A DNA stretch of 64,000 nucleotides from JBBQCW01 sp038319025 (GCA_038319025.1 JBBQCW010000006.1:1-64000), one strand, 5' to 3'. Counted from the first letter of the stretch, positions 16,380-24,803 are shown. Notes: a model not told the origin generated them from the letters alone. Numbers and translations are program-made.

Positions 16380-17120
16380 ATGCCTGCTGCCGCCTACGCC
16401 GGAAAAGAATGTGTCTGCCAGTTCGATCGTGGGATCTGCGACCAGACCTGCGTGAAGGACATGATGGACACGCCGTTCTACATCGCGTGCCTGAAGCTGA
16501 AGGGTCGCCGTTGCTTGGTGATCGGTGGTGGCGCGCTAGGCCTGGAGAAGACCGAGGGGCTGCTGGCCTGCAGCGGCGACGTGACGCTCATCACCCCCGA
16601 GGCGGGGCCGGAGCTGCAGGCCTTGGCCGCCGAAGGTTCGATCAATTGGGAGCAGCGCGACTACGCGGGCCCGCAGGATCTGGAGGCCGTCTTCATGGTG
16701 ATCGCGTGCACTGACTCCACCGAGACCAATATCCGCATCTACGAGGATGCCGAGCGCCGAGCGATGCTCGTGAACATCGTCGACGTGCCGCCGCTGTGCA
16801 ACTTCATCCTTCCGGCGATCGTGCGGACCGGGCCGCTGGCGATCGCCATCTCCACGGCGGGCGCGTCGCCCGCGCTGGCCAAGCGCATGAAGCGCGAGAT
16901 CAGTGAGTTGTTCGGCGAGGAGTACGCCCAGTTGGCGATCATGCTCAATGACGCGCGCGGCTGGGCCAAGGGCACACTGCCCACCTACCAGGACCGCAAG
17001 GCGTTCTTCGAGGAGATCGTCAACGGCGAGCCGGACCCGATCGGCCTGCTGCGCGACGGCAACGCGAGCGCCGTGCAGGACCTGATCTCCGCGGCGCAGC
17101 GCACGCACGCGCCGGTCTGA
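16380..17120 (+). CDS. cysG: Precorrin-2 dehydrogenase / sirohydrochlorin ferrochelatase-type protein (CysG N-terminal domain, Met8-like)
   Basis: The 246-residue protein has the NAD-binding start FYIACLKLKGRRCLVIGGG and the siroheme-synthase segment FILPAIVRTGPLAIAISTAG followed by ASPALAKRMKREI. It oxidises precorrin-2 and may insert iron, in the last steps to siroheme. Its partner methyltransferase is in the CobA-HemD fusion at 23.3 kb. The start at 16380 adds about 28 residues with cysteines at 11, 13, 20 and 24, not usual for the family. A TACCCT 9 nt upstream supports this start. A GAAGG before the ATG at 16464 supports the shorter, conventional one. Confidence 0.88.
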   Translation: MPAAAYAGKECVCQFDRGICDQTCVKDMMDTPFYIACLKLKGRRCLVIGGGALGLEKTEGLLACSGDVTLITPEAGPELQALAAEGSINWEQRDYAGPQDLEAVFMVIACTDSTETNIRIYEDAERRAMLVNIVDVPPLCNFILPAIVRTGPLAIAISTAGASPALAKRMKREISELFGEEYAQLAIMLNDARGWAKGTLPTYQDRKAFFEEIVNGEPDPIGLLRDGNASAVQDLISAAQRTHAPV

Positions 17121-17133
17121 CCGCTGGGCCCGC

Positions 17134-17526
17134 TCAGACCTCGGCGAGGCGAAGCGGGACGCACTGCGCGATCGTCAGAAAGTCGCGGTCGTTGGCCAGC
17201 ACCTCGTGGTTGCCGCGCATCGCGACGGCGGCGATGAGGCAGTCCATGTGCCCACGCACGGGCGTGCCCGCGCGCCGACAGGCACGGGCCACGCGAGCCG
17301 CAGTGACATAGTCGCCTGCGCGCACCCGAAAAAACGGATTGCGCATGAGAAGGTTGCGAAGTTCCTCCGCGTGGGGATCTGAGCGAGCCCCCGCCAGCAC
17401 CTCCATCAAGACTGGCTCGGTCATACCGATCTTGTGGGCCTTCAGTAGCGCCCGCAGGCGCTCTCGCTCCTGCGTCTCTCGCCCTCGTAAATAATCAATC
17501 CAGACGGATGAATCGGCCAGGATCAT
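17134..17526 (-). CDS. vapC: VapC-family PIN-domain ribonuclease toxin
   Basis: The 130-residue protein has the PIN-domain acidic residues: DSSVWIDYLRG at the N-terminus, EVLAGA in the middle, and MDCLIAAVA and NDRDF near the end. VapC toxins cleave tRNA or rRNA and are blocked by the partner VapB. The ATG overlaps the vapB stop by four bases (ATGA). It lies convergent with cysG-N, 13 bp from its end. Confidence 0.93.
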   Translation of the reverse strand: MILADSSVWIDYLRGRETQERERLRALLKAHKIGMTEPVLMEVLAGARSDPHAEELRNLLMRNPFFRVRAGDYVTAARVARACRRAGTPVRGHMDCLIAAVAMRGNHEVLANDRDFLTIAQCVPLRLAEV

Positions 17527-17738
17527 GACTCGTTCGCCGGTGGATGGATCGGGATCCAGTCGATCTCACCTTCCCAGCCGCTGCCCTCCATCGCAAGCGC
17601 CTGGTCCAGCGTCATCGGCCGGCCACCGATGAGCTCCTCCAGGGCCGTGTCGACCGCTTCCTTCTTCGTGCGGAAGCCGTAGACCTCGATGGCCTTCTCC
17701 AGAAGCTCGTCGTCGATGTCGATGTTGGTGCGCGCCAT
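17523..17738 (-). CDS. vapB: VapB-family antitoxin
   Basis: The 71-residue protein reads MARTNIDIDDELLEKAIEVYG and matches type II VapB antitoxins (DUF2191-like): a short ribbon-helix-helix DNA-binding N-terminus and a C-terminal toxin-binding tail (MTLDQALAMEGSGWEG). An alternative ATG at 17753 would add five residues. The long ORF upstream is antisense to moaCB and is not coding. A perfect 22-bp palindrome lies 24-45 bp upstream and probably mediates autoregulation. Confidence 0.9.
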   Translation of the reverse strand: MARTNIDIDDELLEKAIEVYGFRTKKEAVDTALEELIGGRPMTLDQALAMEGSGWEGEIDWIPIHPPANES

Positions 17739-17761
17739 GCTCGAGATCGCCATATACACTA

Positions 17762-17783
17762 CGGTACACGTCAAGGTGTACCG
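17762..17783. promoter_or_regulatory. Palindromic operator candidate for vapBC
   Basis: CGGTACAC (17762-17769), a 6-bp spacer, then GTGTACCG (17776-17783). It is a perfect 8-bp inverted repeat upstream of vapB. On the minus strand it embeds a TTGACG hexamer, so VapB binding would cover the promoter. Confidence 0.7.
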
Positions 17784-17840
17784 CGTCTGCATCGCTTTGC
17801 AACAACTGTGTGACACCACGGTCGACAGGCGCCCGCGAGA

Positions 17841-17846
17841 TACCCT
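17841..17846 (+). promoter_or_regulatory. Leaderless -10 element of moaC
   Basis: TACCCT, 6 nt before the GTG at 17853. This is the first promoter of the moaC-to-hem gene run. Confidence 0.6.
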
Positions 17847-17852
17847 CCCCCG

Positions 17853-18341
17853 GTGCCCGACCGCCTGACCCACCTCGACGACACCGGCGCCGCCCACATG
17901 GTCGACGTCGCGGAGAAGCCCGTCACCGACCGCCGCGCGGTCGCGCGAGCGGTCGTCCGCATGACCCCTCATACAGCCGCCGCGGTCGCCGCCGGCGACA
18001 TGCCCAAGGGTGACGTGCTGGGCACGGCACGACTCGCCGGGATCATGGCCGCCAAGAAGACAGGCGATCTGATCCCTCTCTGCCACCCGATCGGCCTGGA
18101 CGCCGTCGACATCACAGCCGACCTCGATGAGCAGGCCGGCACGGTCATCATCACCGCCACCGCTCGGGTCACCGCCCGCACCGGTGTGGAGATGGAAGCC
18201 ATGACCGCCGCCTCCGTCGCCGCGCTCACGGTCTACGACATGGTCAAGGGCATCGAACGCGGCGTCGTGATCGAGTCGATCGCGCTCTTGGAAAAGACCG
18301 GTGGGCGCAGCGGCACCTGGCGCGCGGAAAGCAAAGGCTGA
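17853..18341 (+). CDS. moaC: Cyclic pyranopterin monophosphate synthase accessory protein MoaC
   Basis: The 162-residue protein begins with the MoaC signature LTHLDDTGAAHMVDV and contains GDVLGTARLAGIMAAKKT, LIPLCHPIGLDAV and EMEAMTAASVAALTVYDM. It catalyses the rearrangement of the MoaA product into cyclic pyranopterin monophosphate, the second half of the first step of molybdenum cofactor synthesis. The start is GTG. It leads a co-directional run through moaB and the ccm and hem genes. Confidence 0.96.
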   Translation: MPDRLTHLDDTGAAHMVDVAEKPVTDRRAVARAVVRMTPHTAAAVAAGDMPKGDVLGTARLAGIMAAKKTGDLIPLCHPIGLDAVDITADLDEQAGTVIITATARVTARTGVEMEAMTAASVAALTVYDMVKGIERGVVIESIALLEKTGGRSGTWRAESKG

Positions 18342-18345
18342 CCCC

Positions 18346-18837
18346 GTGCGCACCGCGATCATCACCGTCTCCACCTCCGTCGCTGCCGGCGAGGGCGAGG
18401 ATCTCGGCGGCCCGCTCCTCGCCCGGCTGGCGATCGAGGCCGGAGCCCACATCGTGGCCCAGCAGGTCGTGGCCGACGACCTCGACGCCCTGACCGCGCT
18501 GCTGCGCGCCCACTCGGACCCGGTCGAGCAGGTCTCCTTCATCTTCACCACCGGCGGCACGGGCCTCACGCCCGACGACATCACCCCTGAGGCCACGCGC
18601 GCCGTGATCGACCGCCAAGCACCTGGGTTCGCCGAGGCGATGCGCACCGAATCGCTGCGACACACGCCACTCGGGATCCTCACCCGCGGCGTGTCGGGCA
18701 TCGCCGGGCGCACGTTGATCATCAACTTCCCGGGTAACCCACCCGCGCTTGAGCAGCTCTTTCCGGTGATCGCCCCGACGCTGCGCCACGCCGCACAGAC
18801 GCTGGCCCGTGACGGTGGACGCAACACCGGCCATTGA
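18346..18837 (+). CDS. moaB: MoaB/Mog-type molybdopterin adenylyltransferase
   Basis: The 163-residue protein has the MoaB fold: RTAIITVSTSVAAGEGED, FTTGGTGLTPDDITPEAT, and the terminal ASGI-like GVSGIAGRTLIINFPG. It prepares molybdopterin for molybdate insertion by adenylylation, or plays a related role. The GTG at 18346, four bases after the moaC stop, was chosen. Its 3' end overlaps ccmA by 29 bp (23 bp if ccmA starts at its second GTG). Confidence 0.93.
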   Translation: MRTAIITVSTSVAAGEGEDLGGPLLARLAIEAGAHIVAQQVVADDLDALTALLRAHSDPVEQVSFIFTTGGTGLTPDDITPEATRAVIDRQAPGFAEAMRTESLRHTPLGILTRGVSGIAGRTLIINFPGNPPALEQLFPVIAPTLRHAAQTLARDGGRNTGH

Positions 18838-19501
18838 CCTGCGCGGCGTCACGCGCCGCTACGGAGACCGCACCGCGCTGGACGACGTCACCGTCGCCCT
18901 GGAACCTGGTCGCACCCTCGTGGTGTTCGGCCCGAACGGTGCCGGCAAGTCGACGCTGCTGCGGATTCTGGCCACCCTCCTGCGCATGCACGGCGGGACG
19001 GCCAAGGTGCTCGGGCATGACCTGAAGAGCGAGGACTGGAAGGTCCGCGGCCGCATCGGCCTACTCGGCCATGAGCCGCTGCTCTACCGCGACCTGACGG
19101 TGCGCGAGAACCTGCGTTTCCACGCCCGCCTGCACGACGTGCCGCTGGCCCGGGTGGAGGAGTTGCTCGACGAGGTCGGGCTCATCGCTCGCGCCGACGA
19201 CCAGGTGCACACCCTCAGCCGCGGCCTCGTCCAGCGTGCCGCGGTGTGCCGAGCCGTCCTGCACGATCCCGAGGTGCTCCTGCTCGACGAGCCGCGTGCC
19301 AACCTGGACCCCAACGCAGCCGCGGCCGTAGAGCCCCTGATCGGGCCAGAATCGGGTCGAACCCGCATCATCACCAGCCACGACCCCGCCGGCGGCCTTG
19401 CCGAGGCCGACCTCGCTCTCGGCCTCCGTGCCGGCCGCACCGCGCTGCTCGCGCCGGCCGCCGACGTGACCGCGGCGATGATCGGGGAGCTGTACCGATG
19501 A
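18809..19501 (+). CDS. ccmA: Heme exporter ATP-binding protein CcmA
   Basis: The 230-residue ABC ATPase has Walker A GPNGAGKST, a degenerate signature LSRGLVQR in place of LSGGQ (usual for CcmA), and Walker B VLLLDEPRANLD. CcmA drives release of holo-CcmE from CcmC/D during cytochrome c maturation (system I). The start is GTG at 18809 with an alternative GTG at 18815; both lie inside moaB. The stop overlaps the ccmB start by ATGA. Confidence 0.92.
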   Translation: MTVDATPAIDLRGVTRRYGDRTALDDVTVALEPGRTLVVFGPNGAGKSTLLRILATLLRMHGGTAKVLGHDLKSEDWKVRGRIGLLGHEPLLYRDLTVRENLRFHARLHDVPLARVEELLDEVGLIARADDQVHTLSRGLVQRAAVCRAVLHDPEVLLLDEPRANLDPNAAAAVEPLIGPESGRTRIITSHDPAGGLAEADLALGLRAGRTALLAPAADVTAAMIGELYR

Positions 19502-20175
19502 GACGCGCCGTCGGAGCGCTGCTGCGCAAAGAGGCGGCGCTGGAATTGCGCACACCGCAGGTCATCCCCGGGATGGCGCTCTTCTCCATCGTCACGTACG
19601 TGGTGTTCCATTTCGGCCTGCGTCGCAACCAGGTCAGCGGCGACCTGGCCGCCGGTGTGTTGTGGGTGACCATCCTGTTCGCCGCGATGCTGGGGATCGC
19701 CCGACTCTTCGTGACCGATCGTGAGGAGGGGGGCTTCGACGCCTTCCTACTGGCTCCGGTCGATCGCACCGCGATGTTCGTGGCCAAGGCCATCTCGATG
19801 TTCACCTACTTGGCCCTCGTGCAGGTCGTGGCCATCCCTGCGTTCGTCGTGCTGCTGCTCGGTCCGGGGCTCAGCGGCGAGGAGTTACTCAAGCTGATGG
19901 CCGTGCTGGCGCTGGCTGACATCGGCATCGCCGTGGTCGGCACCTTGGTCGGCGCTCTCGCGGTGCAGACGCGCGCCCGGGATCTGATCACGCCCCTGCT
20001 CGCCCTGCCGCTGTTGGTGCCCGTCGTGATCGGCGCGGCGCGCGCGAGCGCGCCACTACTGACCCTGACCGGCGCAGGGACGCTTCCCGGACGCTGGCTG
20101 GTGGTGCTCGCGCTCTATGATCTGGTGTTCGGCCTGCTCGCGTATGCCGTGTTCGACTTCCTCCTGGAGGACTGA
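19498..20175 (+). CDS. ccmB: Heme exporter membrane protein CcmB
   Basis: The 225-residue protein has six predicted transmembrane helices. Its N-terminal LLRKEAALELRTPQ and the FVTDREEGGFDAFLLAPVDR segment are standard for CcmB, the membrane partner of CcmA. The ATG at 19498 overlaps the ccmA stop. The longer ORF upstream is a shadow of ccmA. Confidence 0.93.
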   Translation: MRRAVGALLRKEAALELRTPQVIPGMALFSIVTYVVFHFGLRRNQVSGDLAAGVLWVTILFAAMLGIARLFVTDREEGGFDAFLLAPVDRTAMFVAKAISMFTYLALVQVVAIPAFVVLLLGPGLSGEELLKLMAVLALADIGIAVVGTLVGALAVQTRARDLITPLLALPLLVPVVIGAARASAPLLTLTGAGTLPGRWLVVLALYDLVFGLLAYAVFDFLLED

Positions 20176-20181
20176 CGCAAA

Positions 20182-20934
20182 GTGGTCACGTACGGCAAGG
20201 GACTGCGCCCTCTCGCAATTCTCACCGTCCTCGTTCTGGGCGGCGGGATCGCCCTTGCGCTCTTCTACGCGCCGATGGACGCCGACCAGGGCTTCCGGCA
20301 GAAGATCTTCTACATCCATGTGCCCATGGCGATCGTGGCCATGGGCGGGTTCATCGCCGGTGGCATCGCCGGGATCATGTACCTGCGCACCGAGGACAGC
20401 AAGTGGGATCTACGCTCTTACACGTGGATCCATCACGCGCTGATCCTGGCGCTCGGCGCGCTGATCACGGGCTCCATCTGGGCCAAGACCTCGTGGGGCC
20501 ATTGGTGGGTCTGGGACGAGCCGACGCTGGTGTCCTTCCTGATCGTCTTCCTCCTGTACTGCACCTACCAGCCGCTGCGGTTCTCGATCGAGGACCGCGA
20601 GAAGCAATCGCGTTACGCCGCGGTATTCGCGATCACCGCGGGCGCGTTCGTGCCCCTGAACTTCATGGCCGTGCGGATGGCACAGTCGCTCTCGCACCCT
20701 CGGGTGTTTGCCACATCGAACGGCGGACTTCCACTGAAGATGCAGATCGCCTTCTACGTGATGCTGGCGGGCATGACGTTGTTCTTCATCACCCTGACCA
20801 AGTTTGAGATGGCCAGCAAGAACACGCGTGCTCAGATGGGTGCGCTGCGTCGCCGCCTCGGCGGCGAGGACGGCCCGGCGCGCCGGAGCGCCGCACCGGC
20901 GCTGCCCACAGCCACCGAGGCGGGAACCGCGTGA
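20182..20934 (+). CDS. ccmC: Heme handling protein CcmC
   Basis: The 250-residue protein has six transmembrane helices and the tryptophan-rich heme motif WGHWWVWDEPTL. The conserved histidines are in FYIHVPMA and in WIHHALILA. CcmC presents heme to CcmE in the periplasm-facing compartment. The start is GTG, six bases after ccmB. The C-terminal tail is alanine- and arginine-rich and cytoplasmic. No ccmE or ccmF lies in the window. Confidence 0.94.
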   Translation: MVTYGKGLRPLAILTVLVLGGGIALALFYAPMDADQGFRQKIFYIHVPMAIVAMGGFIAGGIAGIMYLRTEDSKWDLRSYTWIHHALILALGALITGSIWAKTSWGHWWVWDEPTLVSFLIVFLLYCTYQPLRFSIEDREKQSRYAAVFAITAGAFVPLNFMAVRMAQSLSHPRVFATSNGGLPLKMQIAFYVMLAGMTLFFITLTKFEMASKNTRAQMGALRRRLGGEDGPARRSAAPALPTATEAGTA

Positions 20935-21104
20935 CGTTGCCCAGCAACGCGGGCTACGTGGCCGCGGCCTACCTCGTCTTTCTCGTCCTGGTGCTGATCT
21001 ATCTCGCGATCATGGCCGTGCGCCTGGGTCGGCTGGAGAAGCAGACCGGCGAACTGCTGGCCCTCGCCGAGCGCGAGGATGCCGGGGGCACTCGCGATGA
21101 GTGA
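20931..21104 (+). CDS. ccmD: CcmD-like small membrane protein, 57 aa
   Basis: The protein has one transmembrane helix (AAYLVFLVLVLIYLAIMAVRL) preceded by NAGYVAAAY and followed by RLEKQTGELLALAER. Topology, size and position directly after ccmC match CcmD, which links CcmC to CcmAB. The GTG overlaps the ccmC stop by GTGA. The stop overlaps the first codons of hemA by eight bases. Sequence similarity for such a short protein is weak, so position carries most of the call. Confidence 0.8.
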   Translation: MTLPSNAGYVAAAYLVFLVLVLIYLAIMAVRLGRLEKQTGELLALAEREDAGGTRDE

Positions 21105-22449
21105 ACTGCTGGCCCTCGGCATCTCCCACAAGACGGCGCCGGTTGCGCTGCGTGAGCGACTGGCGCTCACCGAGACCGAGGCCAAGGCGGTTCTCGCCGA
21201 CCTCGTGGCCACCCCTGAGGTGCGCGAAGCCGTGGCCATCTCCACCTGTAACCGCACCGAGTTGTACTGCGTAGTCGGCGACCCGGTCGCCGCTGAGACT
21301 GTCGTGCTGGGAGCGTTCGCCCGGCGGGCGGGAATCCGCCCCACCGAACTAGCCGACGTCATGTACTCCCCGCGCAACTGCGACGCGGCCCGCCAGCTCT
21401 TCCGCGTGACCAGTGGCTTGGAGTCGATGATCGTCGGCGAAAATGAGGTGCAGGGCCAGGTCAAGCGCGCCTACGAGGCGGCGCTTACGACCGGCACGAC
21501 GGGCCCGATGACGAACCGGCTCTTCACCGCCGCGCTGCAGACCGGCAAGCGCGTGCGCACCGAGACGGGGATCGGCCGCTCGCGGATCTCCGTGTCCTCC
21601 GTCGCCGTGAGCCTGGCCGCCGACCTGCTGGGCGACCTGAGTGCCAAGCACGTCGTGATCATCGGCGCAGGCGAGACGAGCGAGCTGACCGCCAAGGCGT
21701 TGGCCGACCAGGGCGTCAGCACCATCTTTGTGGCCAATCGCCACGCAGGCCGGGCGCGTTCGATGGCCGAGCGTTTCGGCGGCGCGGTCGTGTCCCTCGA
21801 CCTGCTGCCCGAGCAGCTCGCGATCGCCGACATCGTCGTCTCGTCGACCTCCTCCCCGCACCCGATTCTCGGCGCTGAGGAGCTGGAGGTGGTCATGCGC
21901 CAGCGCCAAGGGCGCGAGCTGCTGCTCATTGATATCGCGGTTCCGCGGGACATCGAAGCCGCCTGCGGCGACGTCCCCGGCGTGACACTGGTGGACATCG
22001 ACGGCCTGCAGGCGACGGTGGCCCGCAATCTGCGCGGGCGTCGCGACGAGGCCGAGGGCGCCGAGCAGATCGTCGAAGAGGAGATTCAACACTTCGCCCG
22101 CTGGCTGGGGACGCTGGAGGTGGTGCCGACGATCGCGGCGCTCCGCGGCCGCGGCAACTCAATCGTCGAGCAGGTCCTGGCCGAGAACGCGGGGCGATGG
22201 GAGTCCGTGTCCCCGCGCGACCTGGCCCGCATCGAGGCTGTCGCCCAGGCGGTCTCCAGCCGCCTTCTGCACGAGCCGACCATCCGCATGAAGTCCCTCG
22301 CCGACGGGGAGTCCCACCGGCGCCTGGCGATCCTTCGCGAGCTGTTCGGGCTGGAGGAAGAGGCCCACCGGACAGGCGCGAGCGTTGACGCGGATTCGGG
22401 CAAGCTGTCGGCGGCCGACAACGTGCGCCCGCTCCGCCGCTCGCACTGA
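21097..22449 (+). CDS. hemA: Glutamyl-tRNA reductase HemA
   Basis: The 450-residue protein begins MSELLALGISHKTAPVALRE. It has the catalytic cysteine in AISTCNRTELY, the GLESMIVGENEVQGQ segment and an NADPH-binding VVIIGAGETSELTA. It reduces glutamyl-tRNA to glutamate-1-semialdehyde, the first committed step of C5 heme synthesis. The start at 21097 was chosen over an ATG at 21079 because it gives the standard N-terminus. The stop overlaps hemC by one base (TGATG). Confidence 0.96.
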   Translation: MSELLALGISHKTAPVALRERLALTETEAKAVLADLVATPEVREAVAISTCNRTELYCVVGDPVAAETVVLGAFARRAGIRPTELADVMYSPRNCDAARQLFRVTSGLESMIVGENEVQGQVKRAYEAALTTGTTGPMTNRLFTAALQTGKRVRTETGIGRSRISVSSVAVSLAADLLGDLSAKHVVIIGAGETSELTAKALADQGVSTIFVANRHAGRARSMAERFGGAVVSLDLLPEQLAIADIVVSSTSSPHPILGAEELEVVMRQRQGRELLLIDIAVPRDIEAACGDVPGVTLVDIDGLQATVARNLRGRRDEAEGAEQIVEEEIQHFARWLGTLEVVPTIAALRGRGNSIVEQVLAENAGRWESVSPRDLARIEAVAQAVSSRLLHEPTIRMKSLADGESHRRLAILRELFGLEEEAHRTGASVDADSGKLSAADNVRPLRRSH

Positions 22450-23315
22450 TGCGGGTCGGAACGCGGGGCAGCGCGCTTGCCCTGGCGCAGGCCGGCTGGG
22501 TCGCCGAGCAGCTGGGCGGTGACATGCGGCTCGTCACGATCACCACGACGGGGGACGGGGACCGCTCCGCGCGCGACAAGGAGAAGTGGGTCCGCGAACT
22601 GGACCGTGCGCTGCTCGACGGCGAGATCGATCTGGCCGTGCACTCGGCCAAGGACGTACCGGCGCGATTGGCCGACGGCATCGTGATCGCGGGCGTGCCC
22701 CTGCGGGCCGATCCGTTCGACGCGCTCTGCGGGGCCGAGTCGCTGACTGCGTTGCCGGCCGGCGCGCGGGTTGGGACCAGCAGCGTACGCCGCTCCGCGC
22801 AGCTCAAGGCGCTGCGCGAGGACCTGCAGGTCGTGGAGTTGCGCGGCAACGTCGACACGCGCCTGGGCCGCCTGGCTGACGGCAGCTACGAGGCGATCGT
22901 GCTCGCCCGCGCCGGGTTGGAGCGGCTGGGTCGCGGCGACATGGTCGACACGACCCTGACGGAGCTCGTCCCGGCCGCCGGCCAGGGCACGCTGATCATC
23001 ACCGCGCGCCAGGACGATGAAGATGCGCGCTCGGCGGCCGGTGCGGTGACCGATCCCGCGGCCGCCACCGCCCTGGCGGCCGAACGGGCGTTGGTCATCG
23101 CCCTTGACGCCGACTGCGACACACCGGTCGGAGCACACTGCGTCGTGGGTCACGACGGGCGACTGAACTTGGAGGCCTTCGTCGGCCGCACCGACGGCAG
23201 CGCCTGGCTACGCGACGCGCTGAACGTCGACCCCATGGGCCCCGGCGAGCTGGGCGCGATGATGGCCGACCGCCTGCTGCGTGCCGGCGCGAACGAGGTG
23301 CTCGGCCGTGTCTGA
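22449..23315 (+). CDS. hemC: Hydroxymethylbilane synthase HemC
   Basis: The 288-residue protein reads MRVGTRGSALALAQAG, with DLAVHSAKDVPA, VGTSSVRRSAQL and the AAGQGTLIITAR segment. A dipyrromethane-binding cysteine is present in DADCDTPVGAHC. It polymerises four porphobilinogens. It is coupled to hemA by a one-base overlap and to cobA-hemD by an eight-base overlap. Porphobilinogen synthase (hemB) is not in the visible cluster. Confidence 0.96.
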   Translation: MRVGTRGSALALAQAGWVAEQLGGDMRLVTITTTGDGDRSARDKEKWVRELDRALLDGEIDLAVHSAKDVPARLADGIVIAGVPLRADPFDALCGAESLTALPAGARVGTSSVRRSAQLKALREDLQVVELRGNVDTRLGRLADGSYEAIVLARAGLERLGRGDMVDTTLTELVPAAGQGTLIITARQDDEDARSAAGAVTDPAAATALAAERALVIALDADCDTPVGAHCVVGHDGRLNLEAFVGRTDGSAWLRDALNVDPMGPGELGAMMADRLLRAGANEVLGRV

Positions 23316-24765
23316 GCCGCGGGTGCATCTGGTGGGCGCCGGCCCCGGCGACCCGGGCCTGATGACGGCGCGCGCGTTGGAACTGATCGCCCGGGCCGAC
23401 GTGATCCTGGCCGACAAGCTGATCCCCGTGGAAGCGCTGGACGGAGCCCGGGCCGACGCGCAGCTCATCGATGTGGGCAAGATCGGTGGGGGCAAACAGG
23501 TCCCGCAGGAGACCACCACCGCCCTGCTGCTCGAGCATGCGCAAGCCGGGCGCGAGGTTGTGCGGCTCAAGGGCGGCGATCCGTTCGTATTCGGTCGCGG
23601 CGGCGAAGAGGCCCAGGCGCTCGCGGCCGCGGGGATCCCGTTCACCATCGTCCCCGGGGTGACGGCGGGCGTTGCCGCGCCGGCCTACGCAGGCATTCCC
23701 GTGACGCAGCGCGAGATCGCCAGTGCCGTCGCCTTTGTCACCGGCCACGAAGATCCCGCCAAACCCGAGACCGCCATCGACTGGTCGGCGCTCGCTGCCT
23801 TTCCCGGCACGCTCGTCTTCTATATGGGTGTCCGTCAGCTTCCGCGCATCACCGAGCAGCTGATGGCTGCCGGCCGCGCGCCTGAAGAGCCGGCCGCGAT
23901 CGTGGAGCGCGGCACCTTCGGCGACCAGCGGTCCGTTATCGCCACGGTCGCGACGATTGCCGCGCGGGCGTCGGAAGAGCAGATCCGCCCGCCGTCCATC
24001 ACGGTGATCGGCGCGGTCGCCGGCCTCGGCCGGGAGATCGCGTGGCTCGGCGAGCGCCCGCTGCTGGGGCGCACCGTGGCCGTGACCCGCGCGCGGGCGC
24101 AGGCCAGCGCGCTGGCCGTTCGATTGCGGGCCCTTGGTGCGCAGGTCGTGGAGACCCCGGCTATCCGGGTCGAGCCGCTGCCCGTCGATCTGCCCGACCT
24201 TTCCGCGTACGACTTGGTCTGCGTGACCAGCCCCAACGGTGCCGCGCGCGTGCTGGAAGAGGTGCATGACGCCCGCGGGCTGGCCGGGCCGACAATCGCG
24301 GCGATCGGGCCCGGCACGGCGCGGGCGCTGGCCGAGGGCGGCATCGTCGCCGACGTTGTCCCGGATCGTCCGGTGGCCGAAGGGCTGCTGGAGGCGCTGG
24401 CCGACCGGTCTGTGCGGCGAGTGCTGATCGCCCGCGCGCAGGAGGCTCGCCCCGTGCTGGAGGACGGCCTCCGTGAGCGGGGCGCGGTCGTCGACGTGCT
24501 GGCCCTCTACCGCACCGTCGCCGAGCCACTGGACACCGACGCTCGCGCCGCGGTGCTGGGCGCTGAGTACCTGACCTTTGCGTCTGCTTCGGCCGCGCGC
24601 TTCACGCACGAGGCCGCGGGAACGCTCGCCGGTCCCCGGATCGTGTCGATCGGGCCGGCCACGACCGCAGCACTGCGCGAGCTCGGGTTCCCGCCCGACG
24701 TGGAGGCGAGCGACCACACGCCCGCCGGTCTCGTGGCGGCGCTCGTGGAGGACGCGGCGCGCTGA
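23308..24765 (+). CDS. cobA-hemD: Bifunctional uroporphyrinogen-III C-methyltransferase / uroporphyrinogen-III synthase (CobA-HemD fusion)
   Basis: The 485-residue protein has an N-terminal SUMT domain (VHLVGAGPGDPGLMT, RLKGGDPFVFGRGGEE, VPGVTAGVAAPAYAG) to about residue 240, and a C-terminal HemD domain (GRTVAVTRARAQASAL, TSPNGAARVLEE, YLTFASASAARF). It closes the tetrapyrrole ring and methylates it to precorrin-2 for siroheme or cobalamin, while unmethylated product flows to heme. The start is GTG at 23308. The precorrin-2 dehydrogenase at 16.4 kb supplies the next siroheme step. Confidence 0.95.
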   Translation: MSEPRVHLVGAGPGDPGLMTARALELIARADVILADKLIPVEALDGARADAQLIDVGKIGGGKQVPQETTTALLLEHAQAGREVVRLKGGDPFVFGRGGEEAQALAAAGIPFTIVPGVTAGVAAPAYAGIPVTQREIASAVAFVTGHEDPAKPETAIDWSALAAFPGTLVFYMGVRQLPRITEQLMAAGRAPEEPAAIVERGTFGDQRSVIATVATIAARASEEQIRPPSITVIGAVAGLGREIAWLGERPLLGRTVAVTRARAQASALAVRLRALGAQVVETPAIRVEPLPVDLPDLSAYDLVCVTSPNGAARVLEEVHDARGLAGPTIAAIGPGTARALAEGGIVADVVPDRPVAEGLLEALADRSVRRVLIARAQEARPVLEDGLRERGAVVDVLALYRTVAEPLDTDARAAVLGAEYLTFASASAARFTHEAAGTLAGPRIVSIGPATTAALRELGFPPDVEASDHTPAGLVAALVEDAAR

Positions 24766-24803
24766 GATCAGCGGTAGATCCGCGCTGAGAAGTTGACTAC
24801 GGG

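Noticed and set aside
24754..24790. Hairpin CGCTGA/TCAGCG after cobA-hemD as a terminator
   Set aside because: Alternative pairings of short arms exist and no T-run follows; the evidence is too weak in GC-rich DNA.
24793..24798. TTGACT before the SAM hydroxide adenosyltransferase as a -35
   Set aside because: It is only 5 bp from the TACTGT -10 element, far too close.
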